Assembly: GCA_037576215.1 (NCBI GenBank)
Contig: JBANDB010000004.1
Location: 1-64,000 of the forward strand
Direction of reading: 5' to 3'
Length of the DNA: 64,000 nt
DNA from: Armillaria gallica
Lineage: Eukaryota > Basidiomycota > Agaricomycetes > Agaricales > Physalacriaceae
Part shown: positions 1 to 12,350 of the stretch, in pieces
Layout of the letters: every line of letters starts with the position of its first letter
Position numbering within the stretch: the first letter of the stretch is position 1
Translations under genes and position numbers: made by a program
The notes under the pieces: model-generated
Told to the model about the DNA's origin: nothing
Seen by the model: the letters and a program-made list of their open reading frames with translations, nothing else
Database searches by the model: none

Positions 1-113
1 CCTAACCCTAACCCTAACCCTAACCCTAACCCTAACCCTAACCCTAACCCTAACCCTAACCCTAACCCTAACCCTAACCCTAACCCTAACCCTAACCCTA
101 ACCCTAACCCTAA
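1..113. repeat. Telomere, CCCTAA array
   Basis: The first 113 bases are a perfect CCCTAA repeat: 18 full units after a 5-base partial unit. The C-rich strand reads inward from the left end, as expected at a left chromosome end, and corresponds to TTAGGG telomere repeats. The array stops abruptly at base 113 and gives way to non-repetitive GC-rich sequence. This fixes the rest of the window as subtelomeric. Confidence 0.98.
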
Positions 114-3100
114 GCGGCCCGACCGTTAATCGTACGATTAATTATTTAACGCCGCGGCGCACGGACCATGCCTTTAGCGAGGCCTTATCCGCGCGTCGTC
201 CTTGAGGCTGCTGCGTAAACGTCACTGAGAGCCAATGGCTATTGTCTCTCATGTCTTGGCAACATGCGACGAACGGTCCCTGAAGAGCTTTAAAAGCGAA
301 ACGGGGTGGGATGGCTTAATCTCCATCCCCCGTTGGACCTCAGTTTCGCTCACACAGCAAAGCTCAAGAACCCGCCGTTTGGTGAGTTTCGCTTTGCTCT
401 ACGATACTTGCGATCCTTCGGATCGCACCCCCCTCCCAACGCCTTCGGCGAAGGTCGGGGGGCTAACCCTAACCCATCGCCAATTCAGTTTTACTCACAC
501 AGGAACACTCAGGCCGTAGTCTTTGACGGTCGCCTGGCTGATCTTGACACTTTGATATAGCATTGACGACAACAAGGCAGCCGAGAGTGATGGGGAGACC
601 GTTGAAGCTATCATCGAACTTCGGTGCGTACCTCCATCGTCGTTTCTGTTTATCAATTAACGAGGAGTAAATCGCCCACTGTAGGCGCATATAGTCACGT
701 TATGATGATACTCTCAGCCTCGAGGAGGACGCCACCGCATAGTCGTCATTCTTCAAAAGTACCAGCTGGTACGCGTATGCTCTCTTTCATATCCGACTGA
801 TTACTGACCCTCGTGTTCGATATTTAGGCCCAATTTGGATATATACTTCCTCACTAGCTGTACTCTCGAACCGTTGAATTATCTTGCCTCACCAACAACG
901 AACACAAAGAAGACTATCTTGTGATAAACTCACATCAACAAATCGTTTTGTACTTCGAACTCTTCGCTCCAGACACCGACTTCCCACTGAAGGTCGACGG
1001 CGCTTTGAAGAGTGAAGGAAGATCTCACAGAACTTGGGATGATATCGGTCGACGGTAAATAATTCTCGTACCTAACCTCCTCGTTACCCATGTACACGGG
1101 TACCCAGATTCTACACGCCCAATCACCAAGCGATCGTAACAAACGGTCGCAAAGATATACATATTGAAAGCTTCCTTTGAAGCCAGTTTCACGGTTTCTC
1201 GTTGGAATATGGTACGTATCTTCCCTGTCATCTACATATATCACCTATGGTTGAACAGGTTACCTCCCCTCCGATGTGCATACAACTAGGTCACGATCAT
1301 GTTCAAGGCTTCTAAGAGTCACTAGTTATGGCCCACAGAGCGGACTGGAAAGTTGGTGACGTAGGAATTTCGGAGGCCTCCCACTAGTACGCGTGTGCTC
1401 TTTCTTGTCTAAACAATCCTTCATCCTAGCGTTAGATTTTTCTCGTGTATCACGACATTTTCTGTATCTCTTCCGGAACCGGTTCAAACCATCAATCCCG
1501 TTAAGTCCGCCAGTCAATGCAGTACTCGCTTTCAGCCGTGATGTCAATTTTCAATGCGCTTCCGGGACATTTCATACATTCAAGTCCAAGACACCGACAC
1601 AATGCTATGTTCGCGCACCATGCAAGAACATGAGGAACCATTCTCTGATGAGCTTGTAACGACATTGGTAAATGATCTCTTCCATCTAGCATGCTGATTG
1701 ATGACTGAATTCAGCTTGTATCGCAGATATGCACAGCTCGAGCAAAGATCCGTTCAATACCGAGTGATGTGCGTATCGTATGCCCTTCCTCTCATTTGAC
1801 GTAACCTTGTTAAGGTCCTGGTGTCCGCCTGTCTTTGCGAATACCAGAGAAACGAGGGCATGTGCATGCGTTGATCAAGGTGCGGTATTGCTATTGAAAT
1901 CTCCGGTACAGTGACTAAAACTTGTCATGAAGGTCCATCGTCGAGCGACAGGATCCTGGAAAGCTGAAGCGTTCTGGTCACTTGGTGGTTCGTAGCCTGC
2001 TCAAATAGCCACTGAGAGCAGTAGAGTACCAGGGGACGACAAATGTGAAACGACTTGAGCTGTATCCGCTTGGAAAAGGAAGCACAGCATGATATCTAGA
2101 CCATGGTTAGTCAATTCAGCTGTAAAGATGGGTAAATGAACTATATGGCACTTCCAGCCGCCAAGGAAGAATGGTTTTCGTCGGTTCATGTACTGTTGCA
2201 AGTGTCAAATTGTTTGATACCCATCACAGACGACTCATTGATTTAGACATCTTTGCCGTTGTTGGAATGAGAACACAACTCACTCACAGTGCAATTACTT
2301 GGAAATGGCTCAATCATGCGGCGGTCATATCCCGCCATTTTCGTTCTCAACCCCCTTGCATTCGTTACCTTCATCAGATTTGAAATCGACAGTGCGTGTG
2401 CAAAGTTAGAACTCACTCTCACGGAAGAGAAATTTCATGCAAATTCGTAGCTACAGCAGTCTCTCCCTTCGAACTTGACTGCAAACTCGTTAGCAAAAGA
2501 AGAGATAGGAAGATCTCACCGTACCACGCAATCATAGACTGCGTTGTCGTACTCAATGCCTGTGAGACCAATATACTTCCCTGTCTTGCAATCATTTAGC
2601 TTGCGTGAAGACCTTACTCATCGGGCGGATCCCCATTTCGTTCAGCAAAAACCGTTGGCATTATCTGGAACTGTATCATGAGACATGAACTGTACCTTAC
2701 ACCAATCTGCGCAGTCTCCATTCTCTCCGCCTGCTCTCGAAATTACCCTTTCTCCCAACAGCGGTGTCCAGAATTGAGCATGCGTCGCCGTGGCATGGAA
2801 GCAAAGGTCTGTCAGTGTTGCGGAATAGTTACGTCTTGAAGATGACAAGGAATGGAGGAACAAGGCGTGGAAAACGTCCACGAAAGTGGGTGCTCTAAGA
2901 CGTGGCAGCGGCGGCGTGATTGCAAAGACGATGAGGAACTTTGACACGGTCCTCGTAGCTCCACTGGTGAGTCGTCTCCTCCAAAAAACGGTCTCCGTGG
3001 CATTTGAACGCCAGGAGAAAGTCGGTGTTCGTGGTAGAAAGGGGGGTGGGTGGGCTGCAGACAACGACGGTGGCGGTACGACGGATACGAGAACCGTATA

Positions 3101-4979
3101 GACGGTCCACGCAGTTGCGTTTGGTGAAGATACTGCTGGTCAAGTCGTTGCCACTGCGTCTGAGGAAGTAAGAAGAGAGTTGTAGCAGACGTCGGATGCG
3201 AGCAAAGGGGGTAAAATCGTCAAAACGTCGTCCGCGGCACGAAGATGACGTTGACGATGACCAATCCAGCGTCGTAGTTCATAGCGTTTGATAGTGATAG
3301 TGGGGGAGACGTCATTCCCGGGCTGATTGAGGCTCCAGAAAAGTCGTCGTCGCCGTTAGAGGCAAGGAGGATGGTATTGGGGGGAGACGGCGCCTACGCT
3401 GCGACGACGGCGGGATTGGTGATGGTCTCCACCCAAGCCGTTGCATCTGCAAAGGGTGCGGACATCGTCGTCGCTGTGCTGGAGGCTCTGAAGAAGTCGG
3501 TGCTCGCCATGGTGGTTGAAATTGGGGGAAATCGGGAAATCGGCGGCAACGGCGGCCAAACGACGAGGTTGGTGATCGTAGAACTGGTCCTCATCATGTC
3601 TCCCAGTGCCCTTGCTGCAGTAGATACCGCAGCTAAGGAACCGGGAGTGGAGGAAAAAAGTCGCAGCTGTATTTGAAGTAGGGGGTGGTCACGCAAGAGT
3701 CGTCCTGTAATCGCGGGCGAAGGGCGAGCCTGGGGGGCGTGGAAGAGGGTCGACGATGTCCATAGGGTGCTCCTCGGTCGCTGGGAATGAGCCTGTAACG
3801 AGCCTATGAAAACTCGTTAGCTGCAGCAATAAAAAAGAGTGAAATCGCGCACCATGGTACCAAAATCAACTCCCACGTCGATTATGCAGCCCTGCCGCCT
3901 CACAGGCACTGCCCAACACCTGCCAGTGACCATCTGGCATCCCCTTGAGGTCCTCATAGCTCGCCACGCCGTCTCAGAGCGAAACGGCGCCAGCGAGGGA
4001 CATGGTTAGTGCCAAGTGGCAAAAATCCTGCACCTGCCAATTTGGGCACGGATCTCGCCACGTGGCTGGACATGCCGATCAATGCCGGGGATTCCGTTGA
4101 TGTTCAAGCGCGCTCTTTTGCAGACGCGTTTGTGGGTATTCCAGTGCGCCGAAAAGAGGAAAGATGAGGGGATTTGTTGTCACGGTCCAGCACCGCGCCA
4201 TGGATAGGCATTCTCCTTGAATGAGGAGTGCTGAAGGAGGGGTATAGAACGTTGCACATGCATTGTACCTCTACAGACATGCGAGCAATCGACGTTGAGA
4301 GGAGTGTGATCGCTCTGGCAGTTCCGTACCGCGCACGTATTGTGCTGCATCCTTGCACGTGCATGCGACTGTCACGTGCACTGGATGCAGCACAATGTGC
4401 CAGCGGTCCCAGCACTGTTGCAGCAAACAAGGTGCCCTTACCTCTCTCGCTCGCTTCTACGGCCACTTCACCCCATGTCTCTCTCCTCTCTCTCCTCTTC
4501 TCTTTCTACTCAAACTGGCTGACGGCCTTTCATGTACCGCCCATCCCAAAAAAAAATCCTTGATGGCCTTTCTGACGGCCTTTTTCGTACCGCCTGATCA
4601 ATAAAGCATCACGAGCCAGGATAGAATACGCGCTTTGATCCACGCTTGATTCCGAGTCTCGATGACAACTTGATGGTTTAGCTGAGCTGCTGAACCACGC
4701 CGGGTCCAGTTTGCCGAGATCACAACAGCGGTACAGTCCCCTGGAAATGGTGCCAAGATGAATGAAACTGAAAGCTGTATATGGTTAGAAAGTTTTACTG
4801 GAAGCTTTCGTTGGACAAGTCAAACAGATCCGCGAAAATTCTCCAGCAGTATCCGCCTATGCTTCAGTATGATTTTACTAGTAGACATTGAAAGGGCTCT
4901 TCAATCGCAAAGAGCTATGGAATAAACCTGACGATAGCTATCATCACAGAGAACAAAAAACTTTAACGAAGGGAACCCA
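114..4979. other. Gene-poor subtelomeric stretch
   Basis: No gene could be supported in these 4.9 kb. Bases 400-470 hold short perfect hairpins (for example GCGATCC-TTC-GGATCGC at 410-426) next to a two-unit telomere-like motif. Bases 2,800-3,800 are locally rich in GACG and CGTCG triplet patterns, which keep several frames open by composition. Those open frames (2,642-3,143 and 3,371-3,676) lack recognisable domains and overlap on both strands, so they are not called genes. A degenerate gene too decayed to recognise cannot be excluded. Confidence 0.6.
463..475. repeat. Interstitial telomere-like motif
   Basis: CTAACCCTAACCC, about two telomere units, lies 350 bp inside the telomere in the same orientation as the end array. 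It follows a hairpin-rich segment. It may be a remnant of a former chromosome end or of terminal addition; it is short enough to be chance. Confidence 0.5.
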
Positions 4980-5941
4980 CTAATCCAGCGACAAATTCTT
5001 CTTCAACCAATCTTTCAAATCATCCATCTCCTCCGTTTTCACAGAATGTGCCAGTCCCTCGTAGACATGATACGAAATCCCTCCTACCTCATTCGCGTTC
5101 TCCTTAACCACACATCCGGCTGCCTTCAGTGCATCGAGACACTTTCCATTCGTCTGGAGAGTTAGAATCTCATCCTCCGTCCCGTGTCCGATGAACATGG
5201 GGACGTCCTTTACATTTTGCGTCTGCATACTCTGTGCTCAATCAGACGAGTCAGAAGAATCTTTCAGCGAGCACACCTCAGCCAGCTTCTCGGGAAGTAA
5301 CATCCTTCCGCTGAGCATCACAACGCCAGAAATATTTAGGTCTGTACGGGTTACGGCCATGAAAAGAGACATATTAGCACCCTGGCTGAATCCGGCGAGT
5401 ACAACCTTCTTCGTCCCGCCTTCCTGTTCTTGACGGACGATGTGCGATAGTGCTTCGATGGATTTTAATATCCCTTCCTCGTCGTCTGGACCCGACCGGC
5501 TGTCGTACCTTTGGAAACTCATAAATCCGGGAACTTTACCTCATAGCCAAACACTTACCAAGCAGGTACGACTCGTCCACCGAGACGCGTACATGGTTGG
5601 AGTGAGCTAAAGCCTAATTAGATATCACGCAGTAGCAAACACAACGCGAGGGAACATACGCCTGAGGCATCAGCCACTTGATATGATTCAGTCCCGGATC
5701 AGCGGCAAGCTCTTGCGCAATGAGTATCATCTCGTTCGCGTTGCCTCCTAATCCCTACGAATCATTTTCAATAGGATTCGTTACAAAAGGTAGAGCAGCC
5801 GCTCATACATGGATCAGAATCACTGTCGCACTCGAGTTGGACTTCGCTGGGATCGTAAGACAATCAGGCTGCTGAGAAGGATCTGAACGAGCTATTGGTT
5901 AGAATCGGTATCGAAATAGGGAGGATCAAGGACATACTCAT
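4980..5941 (-). CDS. Acyl-protein thioesterase-like alpha/beta hydrolase, copy 1
   Basis: A serine hydrolase of the APT1/lysophospholipase/carboxylesterase family (Abhydrolase_2 type), which in this family removes S-palmitoyl groups from proteins or hydrolyses small esters. The nucleophile elbow is GFSQG; the acid lies in GHGTEDE and the catalytic His in GLAHS near the C-terminus. An IHGLGG segment forms the first loop. The start is a 4-base exon (ATG+A) at 5941 followed by GT; the spliced protein reads MNPSQQPDCLTIP. About five introns give roughly 230 aa, normal for the family. The C-terminus DWLKKNLSLD matches the plus-strand paralog at 50,550. It lies downstream of the oligopeptide transporter on the same strand, 230 bp away. 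No signal peptide, so probably cytosolic. Apparently intact. Confidence 0.88.
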
Positions 5942-6172
5942 GGGAATAGAGCTAACGAAGGTGGTGGTCAGCTAAAAAGACGGATTAGATCACATGATGA
6001 GCAGACTGGTATTTTTACTAGTGCACCAACTCGTAGACTTCAAAGTCATAAAATTACAATGTCATTGGCATAAACAGACGTAGAACTAAACGTGATCTAC
6101 AACAACAGCAACGGCACCAGATAAATTTACTATTACAACAGTGAAGCTTGACCTTATGCCCATGTACGTGGC

Positions 6173-9100
6173 CTATGAAAAGAATTTAATATCAAACGCG
6201 ACTCTGCAAATCGGGGGAAAAAACTGACCCAAAGAACGCGCCATCCGCGACAGTCAACAGCGGCGTCCCAGCGCTATCTGCATTGGAAAACGGCACCGTA
6301 TTTCCCCACCATTTCTGCACTGTAGATAAGCCAATATTCCCATTCATAGGATACTGCAGGCAGAAAAAGATAAGCACGGCCGACACCGCGACGCCGGAAT
6401 CCATGGCCGCCGAAAGGACGTAGTTGTACTTTGTCCACCACGAGAAATGGCGCCGGCGAATAACGTATTGAAAGATGAACCCGACGATAGCCCACGGAAC
6501 GTAGTTGACGGCACTGGCAGGAGGGATGGCGCCTGTACCGCTGAAGATGACTGGGAAACTAGAGACAGGTGGTTAAATGTCATCTGAAAGGGTAGGTAGA
6601 AAAATGAGAGCGTACTTGACATAGCGGATGATGCTATTCGGCCACTTCCAGCTGATCAGGTAACTTATAACCGGACAGGCAAACCCGATGAGGAAGAAGA
6701 ATACCAGGGCTAGAAAGCAATTAAGCAAAGCCACCGTAGCCCAAGTACCGGAACACGTACCGTAGTATACCTGTCCCTGGGAGAACTGCCTCGCTGGTCC
6801 GATAACACCCCAGATAATACTGGCAGTCCCAAATACCTCCGTCGACGGACAGATGAAGCCGTCCTTCTGCGCGGGATCACAAAGGTTCTCGATATTGGTG
6901 AACATCCACGCTTGAACACCAAGTTGCGTGGTACCAGCAATCACCGTCGCCACGACCTGAGCCCAGAACATCGACCGCGGGGGAATCTTCATGTAGTGGC
7001 CTAGCTTGAAGTCGGAGGTGAAAGTGAGAGCTGCCGGCGGCTGTTAGTAAACGGCTGATGGTGTAAAAGTAGCGCATACCTTGAGCCATGGTGATGTATC
7101 CCCATGTCTTGAACATCATCATTGCGACGGGGCGCCCGGGGAGGGCGTATCCAATGATCAACTCCGTGACGACATTCAATCCGACTTGCTGATTCGTGAT
7201 GGCTTGGATCATTCCGATAGGGATGACGTAGACGAAGGAGATAACCAACGCGAGAATGAAGTATTGCCTGCGGTATTGTCAGCATATGGACGGAGATGAA
7301 CGGAGAGAACCACATACACCGGGAACTTGGTATCCCATACCTCGATAGAGATGACGCCAAATGCAAACATGGCCACTGGAATACACGTCAGCATGGCGAC
7401 AATAATCACGAGGGAGACTCACAGAAGATGATCGCATACCACCACTCCGGCACCTGACGGTACTGCGACATCAGACGCGCGTGAATATCAGGCTGCTCGT
7501 TCATTGCCCGGCGTGCTTGTGTCCAGATCTGCTTTCGGAAGTACAGGCTGATTCCCGCTAGTCAGATCCGGGGTTAACGGTGGACCGACAGAGAATAACG
7601 TACAAAGCATGCGTAATGGTGGCAGTGATACTAGCGAACGAGAGACCGTAGGAGATAGCGAACGTCGTCGAAATGTACAAAGGGCTGTACGCCTTGTACG
7701 CCGCCTCGTTGAATGTGGCGTCCGGGTTCACGATCTTGGTCACGTCGTATGTAGCGCCAAAGTGATCATACGATCCTCGAGATGAGATCCTGCCGAAAAT
7801 CAGTTCACGTAAGAAGCCCCGGGACAGAATGAATACTCACGGCATATACTTGCTATCCCATGCGTTCGAGTACTAAGACATATGCATCAGATCATGCGCC
7901 AAAAGCAGGAGAGGAATCAATACATATAGTGCTGGAGTGAGGATCCCTAAAAATAGATACCATCAGGGTACGGAAATAGAACGGGGAGCAGACGATACGC
8001 ACAGAAAAATGCCACGAATCCGGCAAAGATGTTAGCTTCAGCCCACCATGGCGTGGCAAGCGGAGACCCAATATATGCGATCTAAAAACGAACCGTGGTT
8101 CGAACACATGCGATAACAGTACAAACCCGCGAACACTGACCTGGGCCCAATCAAACGTGATGAGACTCATACCCATCCCATGCACGTATCCAAACATCTG
8201 GTTCACTGGCACATTATCGGGTACGATCCAGCATACCCAAGAGAAGTAGCTCAGCGCTTGGAACAAGTACCCAGGCAAAAAGTACCACGAGAAAGAACCG
8301 AGGAACGCGAAAAAGAAGAATCTCTCTCGGCTGATACCCCCACGATTACCGATACCGGCGTACGTCTGCGCGTGCAAAGTATTGAATAGTGCACAGGTGA
8401 CCAAGTTCGTCGGCCAAACTGAATTGAATTAGACGGGGGTTCGAAGGTAAATGGAAAGATGCCGCATACTCATCGAAGGTGGCTGCACGAGGAAGCGACG
8501 GGCGATTCCTCCGATAGAGAAGCCGATAAGCTGTGTGGACATCACCACCATCCATTGGTCTACACAACCAACATCAGCAAATGTATGAGAACGTAGAGAT
8601 AATAAAGTCTTACATCCAAAGTTGTACGTCTGGTTATAATAAACCCGTTGGACAGCGACAATATCAGTGGCGTAGGCACTCCCAGCACCCACCGAAGCCA
8701 TGATCGTAACCAGCACCTGTCATTCCAGCATTAGCGAAGATCGCCAAATTAGATCATCGACGTACGTGTTCTTTAATACTGAACGGCCCGGGATTCACAG
8801 AGAGGCCAAAAATCTTCCAATTGGGAACGATCCTCGCCCATGTCCTACCGATAGGAAAGACGAGCAGCTGAGCGACGATACCAGTAACCGTGACGGAGGG
8901 ATAACGGAAGAAAAAGAATTGGTTGAGACCCTGGATGAAAAGGTTGATTGAGAAAAGTCGAACAGAAACAAGGGCCGTAATAGAAGTACCGGGATGACAA
9001 TGGCCCAGATCAAGCCAAGGACCCACGACCGCAGCGTTGACGCAGGAATGGACGGGTCATCAGTGTTTGCCACGGCCGAACGGACCTCTGGGTACGGAGA

Positions 9101-9305
9101 GTCGTCCTCTACACAAAGGAGTTCGTCAGAGTGTTATCAATGGGCGAGGAGTAAGCTACGCACCCAACAATCCTGCAATGGCAGCGTCCTTGTCGATATT
9201 GGGATCATCAAAGTCCGGCAGAGCGACAGCCTCAAGAGCCTCAAAGTCGGTCGCAACCGCCTTCTCAGCATCGCTGGAGGACTTGCTATCGTGCTTTTCA
9301 GACAT
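6173..9305 (-). CDS. Oligopeptide transporter, OPT family (PT clade)
   Basis: A multi-pass plasma-membrane transporter of the OPT family, which imports tetra- and pentapeptides or glutathione-like substrates with protons. It carries both hallmarks of the peptide-transport clade: an NPG motif (VNPGPFSIKEHV) and the KIPPR motif. The start at 9305 gives a hydrophilic N-terminus rich in Asp/Glu (MSEKHDSKSS), then SPYPEVRSAV, then about 12-16 membrane segments over many short exons. The core reads AYATDIVAVQRVYYNQTYNFG-like and GNRGGISRERFFFF. The 3' end is uncertain: after ADGAFFG a GTCAGT donor can splice to a short exon ending in DIKFFS and a stop at 6173-6175; reading on instead stops at 6192. 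All exons examined are open, so I regard it as functional. Substrate cannot be read from sequence. Confidence 0.93.
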
Positions 9306-12091
9306 GGTGGGGAAGTAAGGACGCCTGGGAGAAATTCTTTAGAGCGCAGACCATTTTTGTACCCACACGGAAAGATGGGTCCATATGCCATCGAAACGAT
9401 AAGGAAAACGGCCTCGCCGGATTCGGAATCGGTAACTCACGCAGACCGCTCACTGGACCTGGGTATTATCGCACCGACGCTACCTAGCATATGGGCACGA
9501 AGAAGTCCACGGATTTGCTTCTCTCCCAGCACGTGTCGCGGGATTTACCTCCGCATACTTCAGGCGCTCGAGGTAGATGTCTATTGCATATTCTACGTTC
9601 TTCAATGCATGACTGGGTATCCTAGCATAGAAATGCGCATGCGATCAGGACGCATGGGAGGACAGAAGGGACACATGATCGTGGATGTATCAGCGGCGAT
9701 GGACCAGATAGCTTGCCCCAAGGGTAAGCTCCCGCCATACTTATCTAAACTTCTCCGCGACATGAGACTTGATGTGTCCAAATTAACCACGAGGTCGAGT
9801 AATTTTGACTGTAACTCACGAATATGTAATATCCTTAACGGGTGACTGGTTTGTCCATGTGCTGCTGTCATCCTTGAATACGCATTAGCAGCCTTGAGAG
9901 ATTGACGGCACATATTGTGGATGGCGAAGTGAGCTACGATCGTGGCGCGGCGTTCCTCTAGACGATGCTTCCACGCCATGATAGATGCCAAGCCGCCGCC
10001 AAGTCTACTCGCAATCTCGGTCGATTTTGATGTTCGCTTAGGATCTTTGGACAGACTTCATGGACGCAAACAGCCCAGGACCGACAGGACATGATGCGTC
10101 AATCAGAACATGAAGAGAGGATAGTCAGATTCGAAATAAATGTAGCGACCAACTGGGTGCGCCGGATTTCGCAGACAATGTCTCCGCCAAACACGATCCA
10201 TAACTTCGGAAGACGCTATACTTGTTAATTCGTCCCGGGATAACAGCGCGAGGCTCCTCGATAATGGAGAAACTTCCATGTGGACCCAGTCTTGAATTTA
10301 GCGTCAATACTAAAAATAGCGGATGTGTTTAGACACCCACGAAAGATAAGAACCTAGCACCGCTCTGGGTGACTCGGACTGTTTGATGCAGCAAAAAATA
10401 GTCTCCGAACGTCATGATATAATTAACACAGCCACATCGCGCGAGTGGCCAGGCCGGTGGTTCAGCAGATGTGGGCTCTAGGAGCTCCGCATAGGATGGA
10501 TAAGACACTCCAGCCCTGCACAACGACAAACGGAATCGCACGACGCCAGATTTCGGAAAAATATCTATCAAGCGCTCTTGCTGAACAGTGCGAGGCGCAG
10601 ACCTCGTTCGAGCCCACAAAGTTCTACGAAACAACACGGCTCTCTGATGCTGACTTCACGGACCAAAGCAAAAATAGTCGGTCAGAGATAAATGATAAAT
10701 GATGAAGGGCGTACAGATTCCGAAATTAACCCTGTATTCCCACGTAGTGTAGCCTACAGGTTCCAGGAACTGACACAGAGTTGGTTAATAGTACAGTGTA
10801 CTTGATATAGAACGTACCTGTGGATAAAAGAAACCGTAAGAGCCCGACCTGCAGAACATATGGAGTTAGTAGATTGAAAATGGAGGGAACATAAGTTACA
10901 TTCACCCTCCTGCGACCGCAACAACAAGCGAAAATGAGGAGATGAACCATGCCTACGCCAACATGAAATTCCGGGACACCTCGTAGGAAGCAGGCTTTGA
11001 AACGCGCGCGCCACCTCCTTGAAGATCTGGGACGTTGAACGCGAAGGCCGCATTTCTAATCGGTTTCTTCCCTAATCAGTTTCTCAATCAAACGCCTGAT
11101 TTCCAAGGACATACTTCTCATGGGCACCAGTCGGGCTGGACTAGCATTTTCATTTCCTCAGCCACTGGCCGTTATGACCACGCTGACCCAAAGCCGAAAA
11201 GAGACGCCTAAACGATGCCGGTGATGACACGATCCTTCTGAGGGTCGTTCAGATATCGTTAGGGCCACGCTACTTCGAGTACCGCTGAAGCTATATTGGA
11301 ATCAGCGAAAGCCAGGGGAGCGAAGCCACGACGAATCCTACCTGGGAGAAAATATAGCTCTATCAACGAACAAAGGCGACCTTCGAGCGGGTATTGAGGG
11401 GGAGGTCGGAGAAGTGGCGCGGCATCCGATCTTTCGTGGTACAGTGGTATGTCAGATTCTGCTATACAAGTTCCAGTGAGCGTTGACGAGCTAAGAGACA
11501 GATCTTACCTTATCGTTGTAGCTCTGTCGAACACGCCACTCCAACCGCCATACGCAATCGCCTAAAGAACACGCACGCGCCAAAGGACAAGGACGGTCCC
11601 AAAGCCAAATCCCGAAGAGGGCCAACGAGGTAGTCGACATGCTGAGATAGGTGATACGGTGATACGGTGAGCTGCAAATCCTTAGAACGAGACTCCGAAG
11701 CGGCCTTCAAAGGGAAAAACCTTGTTATATGCGCTCAGTAACGCGACGGATGCCATGAGAATGAGTTGGTACCACTCACTGCGTCCGTATTGGAGGCGTA
11801 AACAGCGACGACTTCTATCTTGTAGGGAACATAGCTTATCGGCCGCGAGCGCTAAGAACGACTTCTGGCACTAGGAAAAGGAGGGCAAGCGATATGGGGG
11901 TTCCAGCGATCCATATAGTATGACAGAGTGAGGGAGAGGATGTAGGGAGCAGTGAGGGCCATGGTATCGTTCTCGTCGTCGTCGTGGTAGGAAGGAAAGC
12001 AACCGGCCCCGCACGGACCGGAATGGAAGCGCGTGTATCACGTGCGGGGAATTTGAGTGGATGATTTCGTCAGGTTAGGGTTACGACTCAG
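9306..12091. other. No recognised gene
   Basis: 2.8 kb without a recognised gene. The longest open frame (8,994-9,845, plus) overlaps the transporter start antisense and has no domain. A minus-strand frame at 9,602-9,991 is open for 129 codons but resembles nothing I know. Minus-strand fragments at 10,726-11,053 contain hydrophobic stretches, and ATG at about 11,962 (minus) opens a short hydrophobic peptide; these could be exons of decayed membrane-protein genes. A partial telomere-like GGTTAGGGTTA sits at 12,073-12,083, just before the MITE. Confidence 0.5.
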
Positions 12092-12350
12092 ATAAGATAG
12101 GCCTCAAGCGGAACCAAGTAGATCACGTGAAAAAAGTAAAAAAGAGTTTACTCCCCCATTTGGGGCCTTTTCACCAAAAAGGGCTCCGTTACGACCTTCG
12201 AAAAACAATTCTGCAGGCCTTAACGGAGCCCTTTTTGGCGATTTTGGCGGTCCTGGGGGGCAAAACCTGGCAAAACTCCCATTCAGTGGCTCATTTTACC
12301 ACCTCGGGTTATCATGTGATCTACTTGGTTCCGCTTGAGGCCTATCTTAT
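12092..12350. mobile_element. Palindromic MITE with about 40-bp terminal inverted repeats
   Basis: A 259-bp element whose ends are inverted copies: 12,092-12,131 against 12,311-12,350 match at all but about two positions (begins ATAAGATAGGCCTCAAGCGG). A second, inner pair is a perfect 17-base inversion, CCAAAAAGGGCTCCGTT at 12,174-12,190 against 12,222-12,238, separated by 31 bases. The whole element can therefore fold on itself. It encodes no transposase; the 97-codon frame crossing it is a by-product. I could not find a convincing target-site duplication, so the superfamily is not assigned. Confidence 0.85.

Noticed and set aside
2642..3143. Overlapping GC-rich open frames on both strands around 2.6-3.7 kb
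   Set aside because: They are kept open by GACG/CGTCG-rich composition, overlap one another on opposite strands, have no domain and no consistent splice context.
8994..9845. 283-codon plus-strand open frame
   Set aside because: It runs antisense over the first exons of the oligopeptide transporter, whose minus-strand reading is unmistakable; the plus-strand peptide has no recognisable domain.
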